NCBI GenBank assembly: GCA_964494345.1
Contig: CAZBSI010000001.1
Coordinates: 372,001 to 436,000 of the forward strand
Direction of reading: 5' to 3'
Source of the DNA: DTKD01 sp964494345
GTDB lineage: Bacteria; Armatimonadota; UBA5829
DNA length: 64,000 nucleotides
The notes under the pieces are model-generated. The model made no database searches. It was not told the DNA's origin and saw nothing but the letters and a program-made list of their open reading frames with translations. The position numbers and the translations under genes are program-made. Below are positions 51,798 through 60,211 of this stretch, one piece after another (the stretch's first letter is position 1; every line of letters begins with the position of its first letter).

Positions 51798-52949
51798 ATG
51801 GAAATGATCGACCTCCAATTGATCGCACCTGCCGCTGATCAACCGCGTAAAACTTTCGATCAGGGGACACTACTCGAACTTGCCATGTCTATTCGGGAAC
51901 GTGGCGTGTTGGAGCCTATCGTGGTGCGACCAGACAAAAATGGCGCCTATGAAATCGTGATGGGGGAACGCAGGTGGCGGGCCTCGCAAATGGCTGGGCT
52001 TACCCAGATTCCGGCAATCGTCCGGGAGCTAAGCGATGAAGACGCAAGCACCGATGCGCTGTTGGAAAACTTCCAGCGCGAAGACCTTAACCCCGTGGAA
52101 CGCGCTCGTGCAATTAAGAAGCTCCTTGAATTTATGAGCTGGGAGAAGTGTCTGAAGACCCTGGGCGTAGCGGATTCCACGATGCGCCGCTATCTTGATC
52201 TGCTTGAGTTGCCGGATTCTATTCTTAACGAATTGGTCGCAAGACCAGGGGAGGGCGAAGGGGACTTCCTGGAGGGTCACGCATACGCGCTTCGGCCTGT
52301 CAATGATAACCCAAAACTACAAATCCGCCTTGCCAAAAAAGTCCGCGCAGAGAAGATGTCGGTAGACGACCTCAAAAAGGTGATGGCGGCTATCGCTGAG
52401 GTCCCTTCTAAAACAGAAGCATTTCTCCGGGTACCTCTGCACGTAACCGAGGAAATCCTGCGAAGTATCGGCAGGCAGACAAAGAAAAAGAAGCCCTACC
52501 AGCCTAAGACCGCCGAGCAGCACTTGAAGGCGATGCAGAAAGCCTGCACCTCCGTACTCGACCTGCTTGACGAGCGAGTGTCTCAGTTCCTATCTATCGA
52601 GCAAACTAACCAGATGCTAAGCTCCACCGCCGATCTTGCAGAACAAATCACGCGCTTCAATAAGGCCATGCGCGAATCTCTACAGCAAAATGATCGCAGC
52701 TTCCGCGAGATATACGTCCATTGTCCGCTGTGCGGCAGAATCGAGCTTATCGGCAGTCTGCGTTGCAGTGTCTGCTGGAGCGTACTGCGTCGGTGCCTGG
52801 ACTGTGCAAACTACGATCAATCCTATCAAAAGTGTACAAAGCTGGGCTACGCGGTGTTTATGTCAGACGCCGATAGTCCGGACGAGAGGTCGCATTCGTA
52901 TAACTGCGAGCATTATAAGCCTCGCTTCGATGTAGAAGCGGCGGCGTAA
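51798..52949 (+). CDS. ParB/Spo0J-like protein with C-terminal Cys (zinc) motifs
   Basis: 383 aa; ATG with AAGGAG 12 nt upstream. ParB N-domain: SIRERGVLEPIVVRPD, EIVMGERRWRASQMAGL (CTP-binding GERRxRA) and LLENFQREDLNPVERARAIKKLL. HTH around SWEKCLKTLGVADSTMRRYL. Unlike chromosomal ParB, the last 75 residues hold CPLC, CSVC, CLDC and C-x-K-C-type cysteines (from Cys309), suggesting one or two zinc sites. No ParA neighbour and no parS-like site seen. It is probably a regulatory or nucleoid-binding relative rather than the segregation ParB. Confidence 0.82.
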   Translation: MEMIDLQLIAPAADQPRKTFDQGTLLELAMSIRERGVLEPIVVRPDKNGAYEIVMGERRWRASQMAGLTQIPAIVRELSDEDASTDALLENFQREDLNPVERARAIKKLLEFMSWEKCLKTLGVADSTMRRYLDLLELPDSILNELVARPGEGEGDFLEGHAYALRPVNDNPKLQIRLAKKVRAEKMSVDDLKKVMAAIAEVPSKTEAFLRVPLHVTEEILRSIGRQTKKKKPYQPKTAEQHLKAMQKACTSVLDLLDERVSQFLSIEQTNQMLSSTADLAEQITRFNKAMRESLQQNDRSFREIYVHCPLCGRIELIGSLRCSVCWSVLRRCLDCANYDQSYQKCTKLGYAVFMSDADSPDERSHSYNCEHYKPRFDVEAAA

Positions 52950-52963
52950 TGTACTGAGCATCC

Positions 52964-54247
52964 CTAGAACTGTCCACCGAAAACAGTATAAATCAACAAC
53001 ATATTGAGCAATAGGATTATCAGGCCTGATACAATCATCAGGCCATTTTCTATGCGGCCGTTTGCGTATGTTCCCATTACACGCTTGCTACTTGTTAATA
53101 GAAACAACGGCAACATAGTCAAAGGAAGTTGAATGCTCAGGCAAGCCTGGCTTACGATAAGCGCTTTGAATGTGTCGTTTATCAACAATATCATCAAACA
53201 AGCCGGCAGCAGAGTCAGAACCACTCCGAAGCGGAACCACTTATTTTCAGTGGCAGTCGGCTGCCCAATGAAGCCCGTGAACGCAATTCCACCAGAGAGC
53301 GCAGCCGTCACAGACGAAGCAACACCTGCCAGCAGTAGCCCAATTCCAAAGATCAATCGCGCCAGGTTGCCCACAAGTGGCCGCAGAGACTGAGCAGCGT
53401 CGACCAGGTCATCTATACGAAATCCGTGCCTGTGAAACACCGCTGCGGCTACAATAAGCATACCCGCGTTAATCGCCAACCCCACAAGCATAGCCAGCAA
53501 AGTATCCAGAAACTCGAACCTCAGCAATCTCCTGGTCTCCGCCTCAGACTTGCCCTGCCAATGTCGATTTTGGATAACTTCGGAGTGCAGATACATATTG
53601 TGCGGCATCACAACAGCTCCCAGCACGCCAATAGCGATAAGCACGCTGCCGGAATCCAGCTCTGGGACCACCAGATGATACGCCGTAGCCGCCCAGTTTG
53701 GATTAACCAAATACAGTTCAGTAAGATAACCAACACCAATAACACTAACAAGCGCTACTATCACTTTTTCCAGGTTCGAATAGTGCCGGAACCAGATCGC
53801 GGCAGCCGAGAGGATGGCCGCTATCGCCATCCCATAGACGATTGGTATTCTGAATAAGATGAACAACCCAATAGCCGCGCCGAGCAGTTCCGCTAAAGCA
53901 GTGGCAGAAATGGCCGCCATAGCGGTTACGCCATAAATTGAGGCCGGGACTTTGTGTATGTTTTCGCGAATTGACTCCGCCAGGCACTTGCCGGTTACCA
54001 CCCCAAGGTGAGCAGACATATGTTGCCATAGAATCAGAATCGCAGTGCCCAGCACCACCACCCAGAGCAGTTTGTAGCCATAATAACTCCCCGCCGCAAC
54101 GTTTGTAGCCCAGTTACCCGGGTCGATGAACCCAACCGTAACAAAAAAACCGGGCCCCAAATAGCCTATAATCTGCTTCAACGCCTGCCCCTTGCTCCTC
54201 AAGCGAGAGGCCTGGCGGTCCAGCATGGATGGCAAAGTGATCTTCAT
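52964..54247 (-). CDS. mntH: NRAMP-family divalent metal (Mn/Fe) transporter
   Basis: About 427 aa from ATG 54247. The frame extends to 54355, but that part overlaps a candidate -35 element, so the shorter form is preferred. About eleven TM helices. Metal-binding signature FIDPGNWATN in TM1 and VVMPHNMYLHSEVIQ in TM6 (the MPH motif) are diagnostic. Proton-coupled uptake of Mn(II) or Fe(II) across the inner membrane. The feo system 6 kb away makes iron supply a shared theme, but no DtxR-type box was seen here. Confidence 0.92.
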   Translation of the reverse strand: MKITLPSMLDRQASRLRSKGQALKQIIGYLGPGFFVTVGFIDPGNWATNVAAGSYYGYKLLWVVVLGTAILILWQHMSAHLGVVTGKCLAESIRENIHKVPASIYGVTAMAAISATALAELLGAAIGLFILFRIPIVYGMAIAAILSAAAIWFRHYSNLEKVIVALVSVIGVGYLTELYLVNPNWAATAYHLVVPELDSGSVLIAIGVLGAVVMPHNMYLHSEVIQNRHWQGKSEAETRRLLRFEFLDTLLAMLVGLAINAGMLIVAAAVFHRHGFRIDDLVDAAQSLRPLVGNLARLIFGIGLLLAGVASSVTAALSGGIAFTGFIGQPTATENKWFRFGVVLTLLPACLMILLINDTFKALIVSQACLSIQLPLTMLPLFLLTSSKRVMGTYANGRIENGLMIVSGLIILLLNMLLIYTVFGGQF

Positions 54248-54324
54248 AACTCTACTATGATACCCCAGATGTCCCAGAGTATCCATATTCCGCCACATAA
54301 TCCGCGACTTGACAGATGAATGCA

Positions 54325-54380
54325 AATATCGCACAATGCGGTTGTACATTGTCAAGACTTACCTGGCATCCCTCCCAGGT
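54325..54380 (-). promoter_or_regulatory. Candidate promoter and upstream inverted repeat of the NRAMP gene
   Basis: On the minus strand: TTGACA at 54355-54350 and a weak -10 (GATATT, 19-nt spacer). An inverted repeat ACCTGG/CCAGGT at 54361-54366 and 54375-54380 lies just upstream of the -35. The region is shared with the divergent BON gene. Confidence 0.4.
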
Positions 54381-54466
54381 GTGTGATGTGATGGAGTAGG
54401 GTATATATACGCTAGAGCTGAATGCTCAGTGTCTTACGGATGGGGCTTGCAAAGGGGGCGATCTCT

Positions 54467-54760
54467 ATGTCAGTCGTAGATTCCGCAATGGCCCGCGAAG
54501 TACTCCGAGACATCTCCAAGCGTCCCATAGACATCAGCAACCTGAATGTCTATGTAAACAGAGGTGTCGTGCACCTTGCCGGTCGTGTGGACAATTTACG
54601 GGGTGAGTATCGAGATCTGGATCTGCGGGAGGAAGTGAATATTATTATCAGACTACTCAAGCAGAAACCAGGGATACGCGATGTTTGCTGTGAAATCGAC
54701 TTTGTCGAAATTCAAATGCCTGGTAAGCTTAACAAGCTGAGGCGAAGGCGCTGGTATTAG
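54467..54760 (+). CDS. Small BON-domain-like protein
   Basis: About 97 aa from ATG 54467 (AAAGGGGG upstream); ATG 54422 is an in-frame alternative without a good ribosome site. The segment LNVYVNRGVVHLAGRVDNLRG ... GIRDVCCEIDFVEIQ has the beta-alpha-beta pattern of a BON domain, which binds membranes or lipids. It has no signal peptide. Function unknown. Its terminator is at 54798. Confidence 0.7.
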   Translation: MSVVDSAMAREVLRDISKRPIDISNLNVYVNRGVVHLAGRVDNLRGEYRDLDLREEVNIIIRLLKQKPGIRDVCCEIDFVEIQMPGKLNKLRRRRWY

Positions 54761-54797
54761 GCGCCGCCTGCCGCCGACTATATGCTCGATTATCTTT

Positions 54798-54825
54798 AGC
54801 CCTCCAAGCGTCGCCTTGGGGGGCT
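54798..54825 (+). terminator. Intrinsic terminator of the BON gene
   Basis: AGCCCTCCAAG (54798-54808), loop CGTCGC, CTTGGGGGGCT (54815-54825), then TTGTTG. 11 pairs including one U-G. Confidence 0.8.
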
Positions 54826-54832
54826 TTGTTGC

Positions 54833-54863
54833 AAAAAAAAGGCTCCGCAATGCATGCGAAGCC
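54833..54863 (-). terminator. Minus-strand intrinsic terminator with T8 tail
   Basis: Read on the minus strand: GGCTTCGCA, loop TGCAT, TGCGGAGCC, followed by eight T residues (54840-54833). It lies about 125 nt after the stop of the isomerase gene and is the likely end of that transcript. Confidence 0.85.
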
Positions 54864-54987
54864 CGGAGAGAAGGAGGAAAAAGATGTTGCGTCTTGTGCC
54901 ATATAGTGTATTCCACGGCACAGACCCGACTTCACATCTTTTTCGTTCGATATATAAATTAATATGTCCGGCTCAGATTTTATGCGT

Positions 54988-55791
54988 TCAGCCGCCTAGA
55001 GTCACCCTGAAGTTTTGAAACGCCTCAGACCACACCATATCCTTCGGCGGCTTGCATTCCAACATAATACTCGCCTTGCAATTCAGCACCTTAAAGGTCG
55101 AAGAGAACGCCGGCCAATCTATGTTACCAAGGCCCGGATATAGATGCTGATCCCCCGAACCATCGTTGTCGTGCAGGTGGGTGGTTACTGCGTGTGGCAA
55201 AAGTGCGCTGGCAAACTCAGAAAAGTGACCTGATAAATTGGCATGCCCGCTATCGAAGCACACCGCCACCGAGTCTCGGTTTGTGCCGTTAAGCAGACTT
55301 ACAATTTCTTCAGGCGTATGGCCGAGATAGCCCGGAGGCAGGTTCTCAAGAGCCAGAATAATGCCGGACTCCGAAGCTATTCCGCCCATCTCTCGCAAAA
55401 CACCCCGCGCGCGCTCCATTCTCCGCGTCATATCACCGTCGATTCTGTCACTGGCGTGCACGATCACCTTGTCTGCATCAATCACACTCGCCAGCTCAAT
55501 CGCTTGAATCAGTCCGCTAACACCGCGTTCGTGCACGATATCGTCCGGGCTGGAAATATCAAGAGGTTCGCCAAAAGGTGAATGAATGGAATGCACACGC
55601 ACTCCGGAAGCGCATAATACTTCCAATAGTTTTTGCAGCGAAGCTGCGTTTCGATAGTCGATGTGCTCCGGATTACCCATCCCGACTTCAATTGCCGTCA
55701 CACCTTGATCGGCCAATTCGGGAATGGCTTCGATGAGCTTTTCAATACTTGAATACCAAGCGGGGCAAACGATCTCCAATTCCGACTCCAA
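54988..55791 (-). CDS. Xylose-isomerase-like TIM-barrel protein (sugar phosphate isomerase/epimerase)
   Basis: 267 aa, cytosolic. AP_endonuc_2-type barrel motifs: TAIEVGMGNPEH, VRVHSIHSPFGEPLDI, ADKVIVHASD, IILALENLPPG (metal-ligand Glu), VAVCFDSGHANLSG (Asp/His ligands), THLHDNDGSGDQHLYPGLGNIDW (His/Asp ligands) and IMLECK (last Glu). All metal ligands are present, so an active isomerase or epimerase on an unidentified sugar is likely. Confidence 0.88.
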   Translation of the reverse strand: MESELEIVCPAWYSSIEKLIEAIPELADQGVTAIEVGMGNPEHIDYRNAASLQKLLEVLCASGVRVHSIHSPFGEPLDISSPDDIVHERGVSGLIQAIELASVIDADKVIVHASDRIDGDMTRRMERARGVLREMGGIASESGIILALENLPPGYLGHTPEEIVSLLNGTNRDSVAVCFDSGHANLSGHFSEFASALLPHAVTTHLHDNDGSGDQHLYPGLGNIDWPAFSSTFKVLNCKASIMLECKPPKDMVWSEAFQNFRVTLGG

Positions 55792-55862
55792 TCCTAATCA
55801 ACGAGCAACAGGATTGCATTAGACCTTTGCATCCATTGTTCCTCTATATTTTTTGGATAGGG

Positions 55863-58800
55863 TCAGTCGAAAGAGTACTTGAAGTCTATTCGGCCCACAG
55901 TATCGCCTTCCCAGGCGTTGATTGAGCCTTTTTCGATTCCAGTTTTTCGCTGCAAAGACAGGCTGAGGTAGTTGTCCGCCCTGAGCTTCGTGTCGAACTT
56001 CAAGCGGAAAATGGGTTTGTTCTCCGTGCTCTTGCCTTCGTCGAGAGCACACCAACCATAATACAGCTCATAGCTGGTCGCGTCCTTAACGGTGCGGGCT
56101 ATCCCAAGCCCAATCACGTTTGCGTGTCGGAACGTCTCGTCATTAGTCGAAGTCGTATAGTCGGCCGTGAGCAAAGTGGCCTTATTAAGATTGTGATTGA
56201 GCTTAATAACAGTCCCACCCACTGGAATCACAGCGCCATTTTTGCCGTCTTTTCCCAGGAAAGAACTGAATGTCATCGCAGTAGCGGGCGCGAATTTATA
56301 GTCGAAGCTATAATTCTTCTTATTAGTACGCACCCCCAACGGCGTCGTCAGGTCCTGGCTGTAAAGCGTCCAATGATACGGCTTTTTGGGGTCTTTATCC
56401 GATTCATACTGAAATATGGTCGAAGAATAGTACAACCCATTTTTAGGATTGAGCTTATCCGTCGTATCATAGAGCAGCTTTCCGCCCAACAAACCCGCAT
56501 CTACTTTGAACGCATCGTCACACACCGTCTGCTTTCCTCGAAGCGAGGTGTGATTCCTGGCAGAGGCGATCGTGACATCATTCAGCAACAAAAGCCTCTT
56601 TGTCAACAACCCGTTGAGAGAGAACGACGAAGAGTTCTGGTTGCCTTTCGGGCCACCCTCACGACTCGCAGTGCTAAACGTCATTTTTAGGTCCTTGCGA
56701 GCATCCCACTCGAAACCGACCAGGCTGTTCGCCTCCGAATTACCGGAATCCCTCGCAGTCGTCGAATAACCGCTCACCAGCGACAAGTTTCGCACCGCCG
56801 CGGTTTTGAAGCCTACAGAATGCGTATTGTCGTATTTCCCACTGCCATAATCAATGTTGACAACGTCCGCCGTAAACGACGTCTTGGATTTCGGATTAGA
56901 CTCTATATGGTTCTCGAACACAGTAGTGGTCTGCGGCCCCGAATCACCTTCCTCAGTCGTATAAACATCGTTTCTTCCCTTAACGGCCAATCCACCAAGC
57001 ACGTTGAATGAGTGATCGAATTTCACTTCTTTATGGAAGTAGCTGGCTATGTTTCCGGATTCCGCGATATAAGAGAAATCGTCGGTCAGGAAATTGATTT
57101 TTGGTCCGCCGGCAGGGGTGTAGGCTATATTATGCCTGTTCTGGCCTCTCGTTTGTCCAGCAGTGACGTTTGTCGAGTCATATAGATACGAATCAAACGC
57201 CAAAGTCTTAATCGGCTGGAACTTGATGGCATAGTCGGCTCTTCTGAAACCCCTATCCTGCGTCAGTTTCTCTCGATCCGGGTTAGAGAGGTCCATTATT
57301 CGGCTGAAACCTGCATCTATATCCTGGAAGTTCGCTACGAAGTTCAATTTTGAGTTCTTCACAGCAAACTTCTCTCTATGGAATCCCGCTCCGGCGTTAT
57401 CGACCACGTTTGCAGTGTCCAAAGTAACGTCAGACTTCATGAGTTTCAGCGTGCCGCCCAACTCCGTGCGCGACATTCCAAACTCGTTGCCATAGTGAGT
57501 CTTCTCTATCGGTTGCAGCGCTCCCAGTTTATCGAATTTGGAATCGATATTTTGAGAGTCGAAATACGCCGAGAAGCCTTTGCCTTTCAGGCCAAAGGCT
57601 CTGCGTGTAAGCCCGCCCTTTTGTGAGTCTACGTTCGACATAGACATCCAGGTGTCGATACGGCCCGCATCAATCTGAACTACATAAGTTGATCGATCCA
57701 GCCCGGCCTCGTTTGCGATCTGCGCCTTATCCTCGGCCGTGACCTGGCTCGTAGATGGATCGAACTGGCGACGAGCCATCAACGCCATTCTGGTCCGCTC
57801 TTCATCTGTCAATGCGCTTAATCTGTTGAAGCCTGGGTCACTTGCTCGTACATCGGCTTGTATCTGCACGCCGCCAACTTGAATATCAGCCTGGCGATAT
57901 GAAAGATCCGCATTTCCATCGCTGAGGTCAGTGAAGTTCACCCCGCTCCAGATCGCCTTCTTGTCAGCGCTTACGGCAGTCTTAAACTGCATGCTGAAGC
58001 TCTGGCGACTCATGCCCTGTTCCGCAGCCATCTGGGCACGGTCAGCTTCGCGTATTTCTTTAAAGTGGCTAAACTGCCTGCCGACGTTTCTCGCGTTGTA
58101 TGAAAATGCGAATGAATCTGTCTTATAGCCAAAGTTTCGAGACAAGATATCATCGGCCTTATCGCTGATTCGATTCACTGCGAAAGTGAGGCCCTGTCCC
58201 TCACCGGCTATGCTCATCCGGCGTACGCCCTTCTCTTTTTCGAGTTGGTTAAGCGCATCATTTGCCGCCACTTTGGAATCCTTCAAAGAGGAGAACCCGA
58301 CGAAATCCTGACCGACGTCCTGATATCCGAGCTTGAGTCTGAACTTGCCAGCCTGTAGATCAGCATCCTGAACGATTAAGTGATCTCTCTTAATCTTTGT
58401 TTCAGCCTTCTTCACCGGGGCGCCCGTCGCATTTAACGTTATTCTATTACTCGACTGAGGAGAGGTTACATAGAACATACCCGTCAGCGTAGAGTTACTC
58501 GATGCGCCGAATTTGCTGAGGTTACTCAATCCGTAGGTCAACACATCCTGACCGCTTAGGCCCGGTGTCGATTCCGCCGTGCGCAGAGAATACATCATGT
58601 TCGTCTGCAAACCCGACCCAAACTTCATCGCCAGCATACTCGGCGTCGCCGACTTGCGTTCAGTTCCACCTTTAGCGGAGTAGCGATAGTCCACCTGCAC
58701 GGTGTTCATAGTCGAGATCGGCTCTGTGAAGAAAAGGGTGCCCGATTCATAATCGATGGTGTAATCCCGATTCCGAGCCGCTCGTTTGGCGCCAATCGAG

Positions 58801-59021
58801 ACCCATTCGCTTTCTGGAATTACATTTCCGCGTCCCAGCATATATCCTGCGCGAGTACCATTGCCCGGCAGCAGTTCCGTGGTCATCACGCCGTCATCGC
58901 TGGCCGCTTGAGTCTTCTGAACGGCGGAACTGTCAACAAGCGCATTAGCAGGGGCATCGGCTAAGACGCTCCCCGCCATCACAAAGACCAATATTAAAGC
59001 TATGAGTGCAAGTGTCCTCAT
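55863..59021 (-). CDS. Giant beta-rich putative outer-membrane protein with internal repeats
   Basis: 1052 aa. Signal peptide (MRTLALIALILVFVMAGSVLA). Residues 50-115 form a beta module with RDYTIDYESGTLFF similar in pattern to the N-terminus of the SGNH protein at 43110. Residues 230-600 contain about five irregular repeats with D/N-x-(D/G)-x-x-F-x-x-L/F and, usually, D/E-R/K ... G-F/M-x-R (near 235, 311, 391, 491, 566). The last 400 residues are amphipathic strands with alternating aromatics, ending KYSFD, as in outer-membrane barrels. No family recognised. Downstream of and probably co-transcribed with the anti-sigma-like gene (13-nt gap). Confidence 0.8.
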   Translation of the reverse strand: MRTLALIALILVFVMAGSVLADAPANALVDSSAVQKTQAASDDGVMTTELLPGNGTRAGYMLGRGNVIPESEWVSIGAKRAARNRDYTIDYESGTLFFTEPISTMNTVQVDYRYSAKGGTERKSATPSMLAMKFGSGLQTNMMYSLRTAESTPGLSGQDVLTYGLSNLSKFGASSNSTLTGMFYVTSPQSSNRITLNATGAPVKKAETKIKRDHLIVQDADLQAGKFRLKLGYQDVGQDFVGFSSLKDSKVAANDALNQLEKEKGVRRMSIAGEGQGLTFAVNRISDKADDILSRNFGYKTDSFAFSYNARNVGRQFSHFKEIREADRAQMAAEQGMSRQSFSMQFKTAVSADKKAIWSGVNFTDLSDGNADLSYRQADIQVGGVQIQADVRASDPGFNRLSALTDEERTRMALMARRQFDPSTSQVTAEDKAQIANEAGLDRSTYVVQIDAGRIDTWMSMSNVDSQKGGLTRRAFGLKGKGFSAYFDSQNIDSKFDKLGALQPIEKTHYGNEFGMSRTELGGTLKLMKSDVTLDTANVVDNAGAGFHREKFAVKNSKLNFVANFQDIDAGFSRIMDLSNPDREKLTQDRGFRRADYAIKFQPIKTLAFDSYLYDSTNVTAGQTRGQNRHNIAYTPAGGPKINFLTDDFSYIAESGNIASYFHKEVKFDHSFNVLGGLAVKGRNDVYTTEEGDSGPQTTTVFENHIESNPKSKTSFTADVVNIDYGSGKYDNTHSVGFKTAAVRNLSLVSGYSTTARDSGNSEANSLVGFEWDARKDLKMTFSTASREGGPKGNQNSSSFSLNGLLTKRLLLLNDVTIASARNHTSLRGKQTVCDDAFKVDAGLLGGKLLYDTTDKLNPKNGLYYSSTIFQYESDKDPKKPYHWTLYSQDLTTPLGVRTNKKNYSFDYKFAPATAMTFSSFLGKDGKNGAVIPVGGTVIKLNHNLNKATLLTADYTTSTNDETFRHANVIGLGIARTVKDATSYELYYGWCALDEGKSTENKPIFRLKFDTKLRADNYLSLSLQRKTGIEKGSINAWEGDTVGRIDFKYSFD

Positions 59022-59034
59022 ATCAAATCGCGAT

Positions 59035-59913
59035 CTAGAATCTCGCGTTTATCACGCTAACTACATTAGACGGGCGGCCTCTGCGTTGCATTGCCGCTTT
59101 GCTCTTCATTTCTGCCGTCCATTCCTCCGCGTTATCATTAGATATAGCAGGGGAGGAGGCAATCCTTGTTAGATCCTGCTTCTCGCTCTTTTTGGAGACT
59201 GCCGCAGTTTCAGCGCTCGGCTCCGACACCGGTAAGGCAGCCACCGTCTGCGCAGTGGTGGTATCGTCTACAACGATTGTTTGTTCAACCGAATCATCCG
59301 CCTTCTTCGTCTCAGCAACCACTGGGCTGGCCGCTTCCGCTTTTGGGACTACTACTGTTTTGGGCACGAGGGCGACTACTATCGGCCGCTTCGTATGCTT
59401 CGTCGACACAACACGCCGGGCACTCGTGCGTGGCGCCGGCTCACTTACTCCGACAGAGCCCGATTCAGCACTGGCGATTTGCTCAGTAGTAGTTTGCGGC
59501 AGAGCATGGGAGGCAACGATAGGCGCTGCAGGCTCAGGCTGTGTAGCAATCCGCTTCACCGGCTCGCTCACTTTGCCAATAGAAATCACAAACAGTAAGG
59601 CAAACATCGCAACAGCGGCGCCACCTGCCCAGGCAAGTGGCCGGAACGAGAAGAGGTGGTCGCGAACTGCGACCCATCGTCCGCCTCGCTGTTTCTGAGT
59701 GGTGGCGGCAGCTATTCGCATTCTCAGGTCAGCGGGTGGTTGAGCAGTTTCAATCTCGTTGGAGGCGCTTACGAGCGCTCTGAGCGCGGCCAATTCGGCC
59801 CTGCAATCCGCACAGACGCTTAAATGATTTTCAACATCGATAAAATCGCTCTTGGAAAGCTCTTCATCGATGTATTCGCTTAAAAGATTCTCAATTCTGC
59901 TGCAGTCCACCAC
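59035..59913 (-). CDS. Transmembrane zinc-finger anti-sigma factor-like protein
   Basis: About 293 aa from GTG 59913, chosen because GGAGG lies 6 nt upstream. N-terminal zf-HC2 (ZAS) domain: CSRIENLLSEYIDEEL ... HLSVCADCRAEL, giving the H-x3-C-x2-C zinc motif. A single TM helix near 100-120 (AWAGGAAVAMFALLFVISIG) is followed by a long low-complexity Ala/Val/Thr/Pro periplasmic region. No ECF sigma gene lies upstream, so it is an orphan; it may respond to the state of the outer-membrane protein encoded next to it. Confidence 0.85.
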   Translation of the reverse strand: MVDCSRIENLLSEYIDEELSKSDFIDVENHLSVCADCRAELAALRALVSASNEIETAQPPADLRMRIAAATTQKQRGGRWVAVRDHLFSFRPLAWAGGAAVAMFALLFVISIGKVSEPVKRIATQPEPAAPIVASHALPQTTTEQIASAESGSVGVSEPAPRTSARRVVSTKHTKRPIVVALVPKTVVVPKAEAASPVVAETKKADDSVEQTIVVDDTTTAQTVAALPVSEPSAETAAVSKKSEKQDLTRIASSPAISNDNAEEWTAEMKSKAAMQRRGRPSNVVSVINARF

Positions 59914-59998
59914 GATGCACCTCCACGATAACGCCAAATTGCGCTTTCATGTTGGTTTGACACGCGGCTTTGCAGAAAGTAACAACTTTCTTTGCGGA

Positions 59999-60211
59999 TT
60001 ATTGCTGGGGGGATTTTGATTGAGGAGCCTGCTTATCGCGAAGCTCCGCAGCGCCGCAGTCCTTCAGTTTGCTCGACGCTGCTCCACACGAGCCGGCATA
60101 AGGGCAGCCGGAGCAGCAGCTTTTATCAGACGGCCTCAGTCGCCTCAACAAAAATATGATTGCCCCAACGACAATTACGCCAGTTATTATCCACTGAACT
60201 AAATTGCTCAT
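59999..60211 (-). CDS. FeoB-associated Cys-rich membrane protein
   Basis: 70 aa. One N-terminal TM helix (LVQWIITGVIVVGAIIFLL) then DKSCCSGCPYAGSCG, the CC-x-x-C-x5-C cluster that characterises the small proteins encoded beside feoB. It overlaps the feoB stop by 4 nt, so it is translationally coupled. Probably assists FeoB through a metal or Fe-S site; role not established. Confidence 0.9.
   Translation of the reverse strand: MSNLVQWIITGVIVVGAIIFLLRRLRPSDKSCCSGCPYAGSCGAASSKLKDCGAAELRDKQAPQSKSPQQ

Noticed and set aside
54248..54355. Longer N-terminus of the NRAMP transporter
   Set aside because: The first possible start coincides with the candidate -35 hexamer, and the extension is not seen in the family.
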